From NCBI RefSeq assembly GCF_036387535.1, contig NZ_DASVTO010000065.1, forward strand, positions 1-29,830: a stretch of 29,830 bases of DNA. Direction: 5' to 3'. The translations under genes were made by a program, and so were the position numbers. Position 1 is the stretch's first letter. Every line of letters starts with the position of its first letter. The stretch comes from Sphingomonas_R sp036387535 (lineage in GTDB: Bacteria; Pseudomonadota; Alphaproteobacteria; Sphingomonadales; Sphingomonadaceae). The notes beneath the pieces were generated by a model. That model did no database searches. It was not told the origin of the DNA and was given only the letters and a program-made list of their open reading frames with translations. Positions 1-7,811 of the stretch are shown piece after piece.

Positions 1-44
1 GCAGCCAGCAGGATCGGTCCACCAACCACCGCGACCATCCACAT
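1..44 (-). CDS. Start of a small hydrophobic protein, cut by the window edge
   Basis: Only the first 14 codons are in the window. On the minus strand an ATG at 44 opens a frame beginning MWMVAVVGGPILLAA, a hydrophobic stretch that looks like an N-terminal membrane segment. An in-frame TGA lies just upstream and GGAA precedes the ATG by about 5 bases, so the start is plausible. A hairpin at 85-106 separates it from the DUF892 gene on the same strand. The family cannot be assigned from this fragment. Confidence 0.45.
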   Translation of the reverse strand, partial: MWMVAVVGGPILLA

Positions 45-84
45 CCGTTCCAAGACAGTATCCTTTCCACGGGGGCGTCAGGCC

Positions 85-106
85 GGGCGCGTCGGTTGAC
101 GCGCCC
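85..106 (-). terminator. Hairpin downstream of the DUF892 gene
   Basis: A perfect 9-bp stem (GGGCGCGTC at 85-93 with GACGCGCCC at 98-106) closes a 4-base loop, 12 bases beyond the DUF892 stop codon. There is no following T-run on the minus strand, so it may be a weak terminator or an mRNA 3'-end stabiliser. Confidence 0.5.
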
Positions 107-117
107 AGGTGCGTGGA

Positions 118-639
118 TCAGTGGCTGGCGGTCTGACCGGCCGCGCGGCGTTCGACATATTTCAGGGTGAGCGCCGCATTATGCTGGTCGACCCAGGCGG
201 CCATCGCCTGTTCTTCGGTCAACGACGTCTGGAGCAGCGGCAGCGCCGTGCTGAACCCGCCGGCTTCGGCGAGCGTGACCAGCGACTTGTAACTGGCGGC
301 TTCAAAATTTTCGAACGCGAAGTTGGCGAAGCTGTTCTTCAGGATCTCGTCAGGCGCGAACACATGCGCCAGCGCAGCAAGATCGCCGGACAGCGTGAGC
401 GCGATGTCCTTGAGCACCGAGCGGCTTTCCCCAAAGCCGTCGAGGATTTCTTCGACCCGGACAATCTGCTGCTCGGTTTCGATACGGTGTGAGCGCAGCC
501 GGTCCGACACTTCCGGATAATTTGCGAGGTGACCGAGCTGACGATCGATCAGGGCGAGGGCCTGATGCTCGACACCATGAACATTTTTCAGGCCGGTGAT
601 GAACACCGACTGCAGGGCATCGTGGGGATGGGACGCCAT
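118..639 (-). CDS. Ferritin-like DUF892 (YciE/YciF-type) stress protein
   Basis: The 173-residue product is all-helical and matches the DUF892/YciF family. It starts with a helix carrying VHGVEHQALALIDRQL and later has RIETEQQIVRVEEIL and the ENFEAASYKSLVTLAEAGG segment typical of this family. Its Glu and His residues could form a di-iron or di-manganese site as in other ferritin-like four-helix bundles; the biochemical role is not established. The start is secure: AAAGGAG lies 7 bases before the ATG. It follows the manganese catalase by 60 bases on the same strand. Such proteins are commonly encoded beside Mn-catalase and induced by general stress, so a role in oxidative or desiccation stress is inferred from context. 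Confidence 0.88.
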   Translation of the reverse strand: MASHPHDALQSVFITGLKNVHGVEHQALALIDRQLGHLANYPEVSDRLRSHRIETEQQIVRVEEILDGFGESRSVLKDIALTLSGDLAALAHVFAPDEILKNSFANFAFENFEAASYKSLVTLAEAGGFSTALPLLQTSLTEEQAMAAWVDQHNAALTLKYVERRAAGQTASH

Positions 640-670
640 GATGTGGCTCCTTTCGGGAAGCAGAAGGGAC

Positions 671-693
671 GGGGCGGGCGGGTGGCCCGCCCC
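671..693 (-). terminator. GC-rich hairpin between catalase and DUF892 genes
   Basis: A perfect 9-bp stem (GGGGCGGGC at 671-679, GCCCGCCCC at 685-693) with a 5-base loop begins just past the catalase stop. No T-run follows on the minus strand. It could partially terminate transcription or stabilise the catalase mRNA, allowing unequal expression of the two genes. Confidence 0.45.
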
Positions 694-699
694 GGATCG

Positions 700-1554
700 T
701 CAGGCGATCTGCTGCGCCTGCGCGCCGCTATCGGGGCGGGCGGGACCCATGACCGGGACATCGCCCAGCGGTTCGTTGCGGAATACGGTGAACTCGCCGG
801 TTCCGTCCAGCGTCGGACCCGATGTCCAGCGTCCTTCGGGGAAGGTGCCGTCCACCGAAGTTGCGTAGAAATTATGGTTGTTCGCCTGATCCTCCAGATC
901 CTGCGGGAAGCTGTTCGGGATCGGCAGGTTGCCGGCTTCGGCGCCCAGTTCCTCCACGACGGCGAGCCATTGTTGCTGGTGCATCGTGTCGCGCGCGATC
1001 AGATAGTGGAGCATCTTCTTCATACCTTCGTCGTGCGAGGCGTTGTAAAGACGCACGGCCAGCACGCGACCCGTGCTTTCCGCGGCGACATTCGCGTACA
1101 TGTCGGCGGCGATGTTGCCGCTGGCGTAGATGTGGCTCATGTCAAAGGGGACGCCATCGGAATCGATCGGCATCGCCGACATGCCGCTGGACAGCAGATT
1201 CTTGTGGATGATGCCTTCGATGCTGTGGCGCGGGTTTTCGCCACCCATGACAGCCCCCACGATGCTGTCCTTCACGCCTTCTTCCTGCAGGTGGGTCGGC
1301 GCGCGTTCCAGGTTCAGCGCGACCGCGGTCGCGAGCATTTCGATATGCCCGATTTCCTCGGTCGCGGTGTGCAACAGCAGGTCGCGATATTTCGGGTTGG
1401 GGGAGCGGTTACCCCAGGCCTGGAAGAAATATTGCATGCAGACACGGATCTCGCCCTCTACACCGCCAATGGCTTGTTGCAACATCCGGGCAAAGGCCGG
1501 ATCGGGCTCCGTAACCTGGACGGGATATTGCAGCCGCTTGTCGTGATAGTACAT
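700..1554 (-). CDS. Manganese (non-haem) catalase
   Basis: The 284-residue product matches the dinuclear Mn-catalase family, which converts hydrogen peroxide to water and oxygen in the cytoplasm. Metal-ligand candidates are all present: Glu35 (VEGEIR), Glu67 and His70 (TEEIGH), Glu159 (AAESTGR) and His192 (RDTMH). The conserved RLYNASHDEG and LIARDTMH blocks are also intact. The frame is open further upstream, but the ATG at 1554 is chosen because GGAG lies 6 bases before it and MYYHDKRLQYPV is the usual family N-terminus. It is upstream of the DUF892 gene on the same strand, a typical stress pairing. The promoter should lie in 1555-1700, but no convincing core elements were recognised. Confidence 0.95.
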   Translation of the reverse strand: MYYHDKRLQYPVQVTEPDPAFARMLQQAIGGVEGEIRVCMQYFFQAWGNRSPNPKYRDLLLHTATEEIGHIEMLATAVALNLERAPTHLQEEGVKDSIVGAVMGGENPRHSIEGIIHKNLLSSGMSAMPIDSDGVPFDMSHIYASGNIAADMYANVAAESTGRVLAVRLYNASHDEGMKKMLHYLIARDTMHQQQWLAVVEELGAEAGNLPIPNSFPQDLEDQANNHNFYATSVDGTFPEGRWTSGPTLDGTGEFTVFRNEPLGDVPVMGPARPDSGAQAQQIA

Positions 1555-1713
1555 GATGCGCTCCGACGTTGGTGTTGCATCGCCTTTCCGACGATCACCG
1601 GCCCAACGCATGATCCTTCCGTAATCTCCCGCTATTCCATGCACTTAACTTAGATCACTGTCTTTATCGGCCTTGCAGGTAGCGCGCACGCCCAGGCGGT
1701 CTGTTCGGACGAC

Positions 1714-1744
1714 GGACGCGATCCTCCACCGGGAGACCGCGTCC
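1714..1744 (-). terminator. Possible terminator after the GT-UGM fusion gene
   Basis: GGACGCG (1714-1720) pairs with CGCGTCC (1738-1744), and inner CTCC (1724-1727) pairs with GGAG (1732-1735), giving an interrupted hairpin 24-54 bases past the stop codon. No T-run follows. The rest of 1555-1767 holds the catalase leader and promoter; nothing else was recognised there. Confidence 0.35.
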
Positions 1745-1767
1745 GGAACCGGGGGCGCCGTTCAGGT

Positions 1768-4188
1768 TCAGGCGGCGGAGGTGCCTTGAAGCGCCGTGAT
1801 GGTGCCGCGCGCCCGCGGGACCGATCCGCTCCGGGTTTCGGGCGGGCGGGGCTGTTCGGCCTCCGACTGCGTGAGCTTGGGGGCCAGCCGTCGGAAGGCC
1901 GACAGCGCCTGTCCCACCACCTGGTCCATATTATAATAGCGATAGGTGGCGAGCCGGCCCACGAACGTGACATCGGGCTGTGCGATCGCAAGCGCTTCGT
2001 AGCGTTTGAACAGCGCCTGATTTTCGGGGCGGGGAATTGGGTAGTAGGGATCGCCCTCCGCGCTCGGGATCTCATAGGTGATGCTGGTGCGCGGCGACAC
2101 CTGCCCCGTCAGATATTTATACTCGGTGATCCGCGTGTAGGGCACGTCCTCGGCCGGGTAATTGACGACCGCCGCCGGTTGAAACTGCGCGCGATCATGC
2201 GTTTCGTGGCGGAAATGGAGCGAGCGGTAGGGTAGCTTGCCATAGACATGGTCGAAATATTCGTCGACCGGGCCGGTGAAGACCAGGTGATCGTGCGGAT
2301 AGGCATCGCGCGCATCGCGGTAGTCGACACCCAGCAGGACATCGATGTTGGGATGATCCAGCATCCGTTCGAACATCCGTGTATAGCCTTCCAGCGGCAT
2401 CGCCTGGAACGTGTCCGTGAAATAGCGATCGTCGGTGTTGGTGCGGGTCGGCACCCGCGACGTCACGGATTTGTCGAGTTCCGACGGGTCCATGCCCCAT
2501 TGCTTGCGGGTGTAGCCCTGGAAAAATGTTTCGTAGAGTTCGCGCCCGACCTTTGACAGGACGACATCCGCCGACGTCTGGATCGTCTCGATCGGTTCGG
2601 CGCGGCTGGCGAGAAAGGCGTCGACCGCTTCATCGCTGTCGAGGTCGAGGTCGTACAACGCGTTGAGCGTCGTCCGGTTGATCGGCATCGGCACCAGCTT
2701 GCCACCGACGTCGGCCAGCACGCGATGTTCATAGGGCCGCCAGTCGGTAAAGCGCGACAGATAATCGAATACGTCTGCGGAATTGGTGTGGAAGATGTGC
2801 GGCCCATATTGATGCATCAGCACGCCGGCGTCGTCGTACCGATCATACGCATTGCCGGCCACATGCGGGCGGCGATCGACCACCAGCACCTTTTTTCCCA
2901 GTTCATTGGCGAGCCGTTCGGCCATCACCGCGCCCGCGAAGCCCGCGCCGACGACCATCACGTCATATTCGGTGCGCGGTGCGGGCCAGGTGTCGGGGGA
3001 TACGATCGGCTGAACCTCGCTCTGTCCCTGCAGCACCGTGTCGATATGGTCGGCCATCCGCGTGAAGGTGGTGTCCCAGGAGAGTTCGGCCAGCTTGGTG
3101 TCGCCGGCGTCGCGCCACGCCGTGTCGCCCGATGCCAGGTGCAAGGCGGCATCGCAGGCCGCAACGAAGGCATCCGCGCCCGATGCGATCCGCACCGCCG
3201 CGAGATCGCCGTAATGGCGGATCACGTCGACGATCGGGGTCGACACCACCGGACAGCCGGCGGCGAGATATTCCGGCGTCTTGGTCGGGCTGATGAACCG
3301 GGTCGCCTCGTTGATCGCGAACGGCATCAGCGCGACATCCCACCCGCGCAGATAGTCGGGCAGTTCGGCATAGGATTTGCCGCCGAGATAATGGAGATTG
3401 GCGCGGCGTGGCAGATCGTCCGCGCTGATCTTCACGACCGGCCCGACGATGACGATCGACCAGTCGGGACGCGCGTCCGCCAGCGTGGCGAGAAGGTCCA
3501 GATCCATGCGTTCGTCGACCACGCCGTAAAAGCCGAACCGCGGCCTTGGCAACGCGGCCTGATCCGCCGGCGTCGCACCATCGCGGCGCGCGGCGGCGAA
3601 ATGGGCGACATCCACGCTGGACGGGAACGGGTGGATGTTCCGGTGGCGGTCCTGCTTCGCCTCGTACAGGCTGTGCCCGCCGGTGAAGACGAGATCGGCC
3701 TGTTCGAACAGGCGCTGTTCCAGCTGGAGCAATTCCGGCGGCGCCCCGCGGAAGCCGGACAGTTCGTCCATGCAGTCATAGACGACGCAATCGGCCGGAA
3801 CATGATCCGAAAAGGGCAGCATCATCGGGGTATAGTACCAGCGGACCACACGGTCGGCGGCCTCACCCGCCAGGAAGCCGTCGAGCAGGGATTGCAGCAC
3901 CGCGTCGCTGGCCGGCGTGGCCGGCGGCAGGATCGGCGTGAGGACGGTCACGCCGGTATCGGCATGCTGGTCGCGCCGCAGCGAGGGTTCGGTCGCGCCG
4001 TCCTCATGCTGCGGCTCTTCCCAGAACAGGACGCGGTTTCCCCGGGCAAAGCGGGTCATGAGATGTTGTGGCCGCTGTGTCACGAACGCCCATCGCAGGT
4101 GACTGAAACAGATCAGCGTGAAACCGCCGGCGTCGAGCTGCTGGACCGGATCGAGGCCGGAGGTGGGCGAGGGCGGTTGAGTGGGCAT
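1768..4188 (-). CDS. Glycosyltransferase fused to UDP-galactopyranose mutase
   Basis: This 806-residue protein has two complete enzyme domains. Residues about 20-390 look like a GT4-type (GT-B fold) glycosyltransferase: FSHLRWAFVTQRPQHLM near the start, a VVYDCMDEL block, and the nucleotide-sugar region FISPTKTPEYLAAGCPVVST. Residues about 407-770 are a full-length UDP-galactopyranose mutase, which uses reduced FAD to convert UDP-galactopyranose to UDP-galactofuranose. Its Rossmann motif VVGAGFAGAV and the blocks GPHIFHT, GYTRKQWG, SRVPTRTNTDDRYF and GRLATYRYYNMDQ are intact. The last ~35 residues are low-complexity. ATG 4188 is preferred because AAGG precedes it by 8 bases; a GTG at 4197 is possible. 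The domain pairing suggests coupled synthesis and transfer of a galactofuranose-type sugar into a surface glycan; acceptor and product are unknown. It diverges from the GH1-RmlD fusion gene. Confidence 0.9.
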   Translation of the reverse strand: MPTQPPSPTSGLDPVQQLDAGGFTLICFSHLRWAFVTQRPQHLMTRFARGNRVLFWEEPQHEDGATEPSLRRDQHADTGVTVLTPILPPATPASDAVLQSLLDGFLAGEAADRVVRWYYTPMMLPFSDHVPADCVVYDCMDELSGFRGAPPELLQLEQRLFEQADLVFTGGHSLYEAKQDRHRNIHPFPSSVDVAHFAAARRDGATPADQAALPRPRFGFYGVVDERMDLDLLATLADARPDWSIVIVGPVVKISADDLPRRANLHYLGGKSYAELPDYLRGWDVALMPFAINEATRFISPTKTPEYLAAGCPVVSTPIVDVIRHYGDLAAVRIASGADAFVAACDAALHLASGDTAWRDAGDTKLAELSWDTTFTRMADHIDTVLQGQSEVQPIVSPDTWPAPRTEYDVMVVGAGFAGAVMAERLANELGKKVLVVDRRPHVAGNAYDRYDDAGVLMHQYGPHIFHTNSADVFDYLSRFTDWRPYEHRVLADVGGKLVPMPINRTTLNALYDLDLDSDEAVDAFLASRAEPIETIQTSADVVLSKVGRELYETFFQGYTRKQWGMDPSELDKSVTSRVPTRTNTDDRYFTDTFQAMPLEGYTRMFERMLDHPNIDVLLGVDYRDARDAYPHDHLVFTGPVDEYFDHVYGKLPYRSLHFRHETHDRAQFQPAAVVNYPAEDVPYTRITEYKYLTGQVSPRTSITYEIPSAEGDPYYPIPRPENQALFKRYEALAIAQPDVTFVGRLATYRYYNMDQVVGQALSAFRRLAPKLTQSEAEQPRPPETRSGSVPRARGTITALQGTSAA

Positions 4189-4220
4189 GTATGGCACCTT
4201 GCTGACCGATGAACAGGTTC

Positions 4221-4245
4221 AACCGAAATCCGCCCTCCCGGTTCC
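4221..4245 (-). promoter_or_regulatory. Candidate EcfG-type (general stress) promoter
   Basis: Read on the minus strand, GGAAC (4245-4241) is followed after 16 bases by GGTT (4224-4221). This is one mismatch from the alphaproteobacterial EcfG consensus GGAAC-N16/17-CGTT. The -10 end lies 32 bases before the ATG of the GT-UGM fusion, a sensible distance. The remainder of the divergent 4189-4364 intergenic region shows no other clear element. Confidence 0.3.
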
Positions 4246-4364
4246 GGCATGGGAGAGCCAAACCCTTGCAAATAAACCTGTATCAAGTCGTTTGATGATG
4301 CCGGAACGCAACTAACGGCAGCCACCGCCGTTCGGTGGGCACGGCGACAGGATGGCGACGGATC

Positions 4365-6542
4365 ATGCGGGATCTAGAACTTTGGGGTGGGCCGGAATGT
4401 ACGGTCAACCGCGTCGGCGACGACTATGGGGACCAGTTTGCAAGGTCGGGGCATGATGTTCGCGCCGACGACATCGATCGGTTCGCGCAACTGGGGATCA
4501 AGGCGATCCGCTACCCAATCCTGTGGGAGAAACTGGCACCCAATCCTGGCGACCGGCCGGAGGATTTTGACTGGAGCTGGCATGATGGGCGGTTGAACGC
4601 GCTGCGCGACCGCGGCATCCGGGTGATCGCCGGGCTGGTGCATCATGGTAGCGGCCCGCGTCACACCAATCTGCTCGCACCGGATTTTGCATCGGGCCTG
4701 GCCGCCTTTGCGACGGCCGTGGCGCGGCGTTACAACTGGATCACGGATTGGACGCCGGTCAACGAGCCGGTGACGACGGCGCGCTTTTCGGCGCTGTATG
4801 GGCTGTGGTATCCCCATCACCGCAGCGACGCATCCTTCTGGTTGGCGCTGTTGAACCAGATCGATGCGGTGCGGCTGTCGATGCAGGCGATCCGGCGGGT
4901 GAACCGGTCGGCTCGGCTGGTACAGACCGAGGATCTCGGCCGGACGTTCGCGACCGCCGCGATGCGCGACCGGGCGGCGCACGACAATGTCCGGCGCTGG
5001 GCAAGCTGGGATCTGCTGTGCGGGCGGGTCGTGCCCGGGCATCCTTTCTGGGAGCGATTGTCCGGGCTTGGCCATGGTGACCGGTTGAAGGCGATCGCAG
5101 GCGAGCCCTGCCCACCGGATGTGATCGGCATCAATCACTATCTGACCAGTGACCGGTTCCTGGATCATCGCATGCGGCGCTATCCGATGGCGGCGCAGGG
5201 CGGCCATGCCGGCGCGCGCTTCGCCGATGTCGAGGCGATCCGGGTGCTGCAGCCGCCGCCAGCGGGCATGGCCGGCATGGTGCGCGAAACCTGGGCGCGG
5301 TACGGCATCCCGATCGCGATCACGGAAGTGCATAATGGCTGCACCCGCGAAGAGCAGATGCGCTGGCTTGCCGATGCCTGGGACATGGCCTGCGCCGTGC
5401 GTGAAGACGGGGTTGTGGTGGAGGCGGTGACGGCCTGGTCGCTGCTCGGCAGCGCAGGCTGGAACACCTTGCTCACGCGACCGGGCATTTATGAGGTCGG
5501 CGCCTATGACGTCAGCAGCGGGGCGCCGCGGGAAACCGCGGTCGTGCCGCTGTTGCGCGGGCTGGCGAGCGGGGCGCCCCGGCACCCGGTGCTGGAGGGT
5601 CGGGGCTGGTGGCGACGGTCGATCCGGCTGGAGCATCGCGCGGTGCCGCGCCCCGCCCCGATGCGCGATCATGCGCGGTGGGCGAATGCTGCGTCACCGC
5701 CGCCGCTGCTGATCTGCGGCGCGGGCGGGCGACTGGGGCGGACGTTCGTGCGTGCCTGCGTCCAGCGGGACATCCGGCATGTCGCGCTGGCCCGCCCCGA
5801 GCTTGACGTGACGGACGCCGCAGCGGTCGCGAGGGCGATCGCGGCCCACGCGCCATGGGCGGTCGTCAACGCAACCGGCTGGACTGCGCGGGACGCGGAG
5901 GCGGACCCGCAGGCCTGCGCGCGCTTCCACGTCGACGGCGCGGTCGGGCTGGCGCGGGCCTGTGCCGAACGCGGCATCGCGACGCTGCATTTTTCGACCG
6001 ACCAGCTGTTCGACGGTATGGCCGAACGGCCCTATGTCGAGGACGACGTGATCGGGCCGCGGACGGCGCATGGCCGCAGCAAGGCCGCGATGGAAGCCGG
6101 GTTGGCCGGTCTGGCGGGCGCGCACCTGATCATCCGGAGCGGGCCGATCTTCGGCGTCGGAGAGGATGATGTCGCGGCCATGCTGGATCATAGTCTGTCC
6201 GGAGCGGGCGAGTATCCGGTGGTCGGCGATCGGACGGTTTCACCGACCTATGCCCCGCATCTGGTCAATCGTGCGCTCGACCTGCTGATCGACGACGCGA
6301 CCGGCGTCTGGCACCTCGCGCCGGACGAGCCGCTATCCTGGATCGATTTTCTGCGGCGGTTGGCGGTGGCTATGGATCATGATCCCGAACGGATCCGGCC
6401 GGCGACGGGAGACGGGCCACAGCCGCGCTATTCCGCGCTGGCGAGCCGGCGGGGCGCGAGCCTGGGGCCGATCGACCAGGCGATTGCCGACTGTGCGCGC
6501 GCCCGCGGGCCGGTGCGGCGCCGGGTGCTGATGCGATCCTAA
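4365..6542 (+). CDS. GH1-like glycosidase fused to RmlD-like SDR reductase
   Basis: This 725-residue protein has two domains. Residues about 1-420 resemble GH1 glycosidases: the acid/base motif WTPVNEP is present around residue 133, and a candidate nucleophile Glu lies near residue 320 in ITEVHNG, a context that differs from the usual ITENG. Residues about 444-720 resemble dTDP-4-dehydrorhamnose reductase (RmlD): nucleotide motif GAGGRLG, FSTDQLFDG, PYVEDD and GRSK. The catalytic Tyr of the YxxxK motif is replaced by His (HGRSK, around residue 569), so normal reductase activity is doubtful. ATG 4365 is chosen as the natural domain start; a GTG at 4335 extends the frame. It diverges from the GT-UGM fusion, so a shared surface-glycan role is inferred. 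Its stop overlaps that of lldD by 4 bases. Confidence 0.85.
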   Translation: MRDLELWGGPECTVNRVGDDYGDQFARSGHDVRADDIDRFAQLGIKAIRYPILWEKLAPNPGDRPEDFDWSWHDGRLNALRDRGIRVIAGLVHHGSGPRHTNLLAPDFASGLAAFATAVARRYNWITDWTPVNEPVTTARFSALYGLWYPHHRSDASFWLALLNQIDAVRLSMQAIRRVNRSARLVQTEDLGRTFATAAMRDRAAHDNVRRWASWDLLCGRVVPGHPFWERLSGLGHGDRLKAIAGEPCPPDVIGINHYLTSDRFLDHRMRRYPMAAQGGHAGARFADVEAIRVLQPPPAGMAGMVRETWARYGIPIAITEVHNGCTREEQMRWLADAWDMACAVREDGVVVEAVTAWSLLGSAGWNTLLTRPGIYEVGAYDVSSGAPRETAVVPLLRGLASGAPRHPVLEGRGWWRRSIRLEHRAVPRPAPMRDHARWANAASPPPLLICGAGGRLGRTFVRACVQRDIRHVALARPELDVTDAAAVARAIAAHAPWAVVNATGWTARDAEADPQACARFHVDGAVGLARACAERGIATLHFSTDQLFDGMAERPYVEDDVIGPRTAHGRSKAAMEAGLAGLAGAHLIIRSGPIFGVGEDDVAAMLDHSLSGAGEYPVVGDRTVSPTYAPHLVNRALDLLIDDATGVWHLAPDEPLSWIDFLRRLAVAMDHDPERIRPATGDGPQPRYSALASRRGASLGPIDQAIADCARARGPVRRRVLMRS

Positions 6543-7675
6543 CGCCGATCGAGGATCGCGCGATCCAGATCGGCGATGCGCGTGACCCCGGCCAGCGCCA
6601 TGGTGACGCGCATTTCCTTTGCGATCAGGTCGAGCAGCGTCGCCACGCCGCGTTCGCCGCCCGCCGCCAGCGCATAGACCCAGGCGCGGCCGAGCAGCAC
6701 GCCATCCGCGCCGGATGCCAGCATGCGCACCACATCCAGCCCGGACCGGACACCGGAGTCGGCCAGGACCGTCAAGCGTCCGTCGACCGCTTCCGCCACG
6801 GCGGGCAATGCGCGGATCGAGGAAAGCGCGCCGTCCAGCTGGCGGCCGCCATGGTTGGACACGACGATCCCGTCCGCACCCAGCGTGACGGCGGCGCGGG
6901 CGTCTTCGGGATCGAGAATCCCCTTGATGACCAGCGCGCCATCCCAATTGTCGCGGATCCAGTCGAGATCCTTCCATTCGATCGCCGGATCGAAATTCGC
7001 GCCGAGCCAGCCCATGAAATCCTCAAGCCCGCTGGTCTTGCCCAAGACCGGCGCGATGTTGCCCAGGATGTGCGGCCGTCCGCGAACCCCGACATCCCAA
7101 GCCCAGCGGGGATGGGCCATTGCCTGCAGCAGTCGGCGCAACGCGGCGTTCGGCCCGCTCATCCCGCTATGCGCGTCGCGGTAGCGCGAGCCCGGCACCG
7201 GCATGTCCACGGTGAAAACCAGCGTGGTCACCCCCTGCGCCTTCGCCCGCGCCAGCAGATCCCGCATGAAGCCGCGGTCGCGGATGACATAAAGCTGGAA
7301 CCAGATCGGATCGGGGATCGCGGGCGCGACCTCCTCCAGCGCGCATACCGATACCGTGGACAGGCAAAAGGGCACGCCGCGCGATTGCGCCGCGCGCGCG
7401 GCCTGTACCTCGCCCCGGCGGGCGTACATCCCGGTCAGGCCGACGGGGGCAAGCACCACCGGCAGCGCCTGTTCCCGACCAAACAGCGTGGTGCCGAGCG
7501 CAACCTCCGCGACATTCTTCAGCACGCGTTGGCGGATCGGCAAGGTCGCCAGGTCGCTCATGTTGCGGGCAAGCGTCGCCTCGCTGCCGGCACCGCCATC
7601 GACATAATCGAACAGGAAGCGCGGCAGGCGCCGCCGCGCCGCACCGCGATAATCGGCGGCCGATGAGATGATCAT
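6539..7675 (-). CDS. lldD: FMN-dependent L-lactate dehydrogenase
   Basis: The 378-residue product is close to Escherichia coli LldD along its whole length. It begins with MIISSAADYR and has FLFDYVDGGAGSE, LAPVGLTGMYARRGE, LSTVSVCALEEVAPAI, VFTVDMPVPGSRYRDAHSG and the catalytic-base motif SNHGGRQLDG. It oxidises L-lactate to pyruvate and passes electrons to the respiratory chain at the inner membrane. GGGAA lies 9 bases before the ATG. It is divergent from the fucose-dehydrogenase operon. Cleavage of 2,4-diketo-3-deoxy-L-fuconate yields L-lactate plus pyruvate, so here LldD very likely completes L-fucose catabolism rather than serving only external lactate. Confidence 0.96.
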   Translation of the reverse strand: MIISSAADYRGAARRRLPRFLFDYVDGGAGSEATLARNMSDLATLPIRQRVLKNVAEVALGTTLFGREQALPVVLAPVGLTGMYARRGEVQAARAAQSRGVPFCLSTVSVCALEEVAPAIPDPIWFQLYVIRDRGFMRDLLARAKAQGVTTLVFTVDMPVPGSRYRDAHSGMSGPNAALRRLLQAMAHPRWAWDVGVRGRPHILGNIAPVLGKTSGLEDFMGWLGANFDPAIEWKDLDWIRDNWDGALVIKGILDPEDARAAVTLGADGIVVSNHGGRQLDGALSSIRALPAVAEAVDGRLTVLADSGVRSGLDVVRMLASGADGVLLGRAWVYALAAGGERGVATLLDLIAKEMRVTMALAGVTRIADLDRAILDRR

Positions 7676-7752
7676 GCTGGTCGTTCCCGTTGCAGCGTCC
7701 GATCAACCCCGGCACCCCGGCCGCGCTTGATCTTTTCTATCTGAACCGATAT

Positions 7753-7763
7753 TTCATATTTGA
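7753..7763 (+). promoter_or_regulatory. Shared 11-mer, candidate operator for fucose genes
   Basis: TTCATATTTGA occurs here about 50 bases before the fucose-dehydrogenase start and again, in the same orientation relative to its gene, about 70 bases before fucP (14288-14278). The match extends to about 13 of 15 bases with flanks. Both copies sit in the rare AT-rich intergenic patches of a high-GC region. Binding by the local IclR regulator is an inference. A GATAAT at 7762-7767 overlapping the right end could be a -10 element. Confidence 0.4.
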
Positions 7764-7811
7764 TAATTTGCAAACAGGCGCCTTGGCCTGCATGCGCTGG
7801 AGAATGGTCCC

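Noticed and set aside
2725..4212. Long open frame on the plus strand (495 codons) opposite the GT-UGM gene
   Set aside because: It is antisense to a gene with clear motifs, its translation is Arg/Gly/His-rich without any domain, and such frames are common in high-GC coding DNA.
4303..4332. GGAAC followed by CGTT before the GH1-RmlD gene, as an EcfG promoter
   Set aside because: The spacer is 21 bases, too long for the 16-17 expected.
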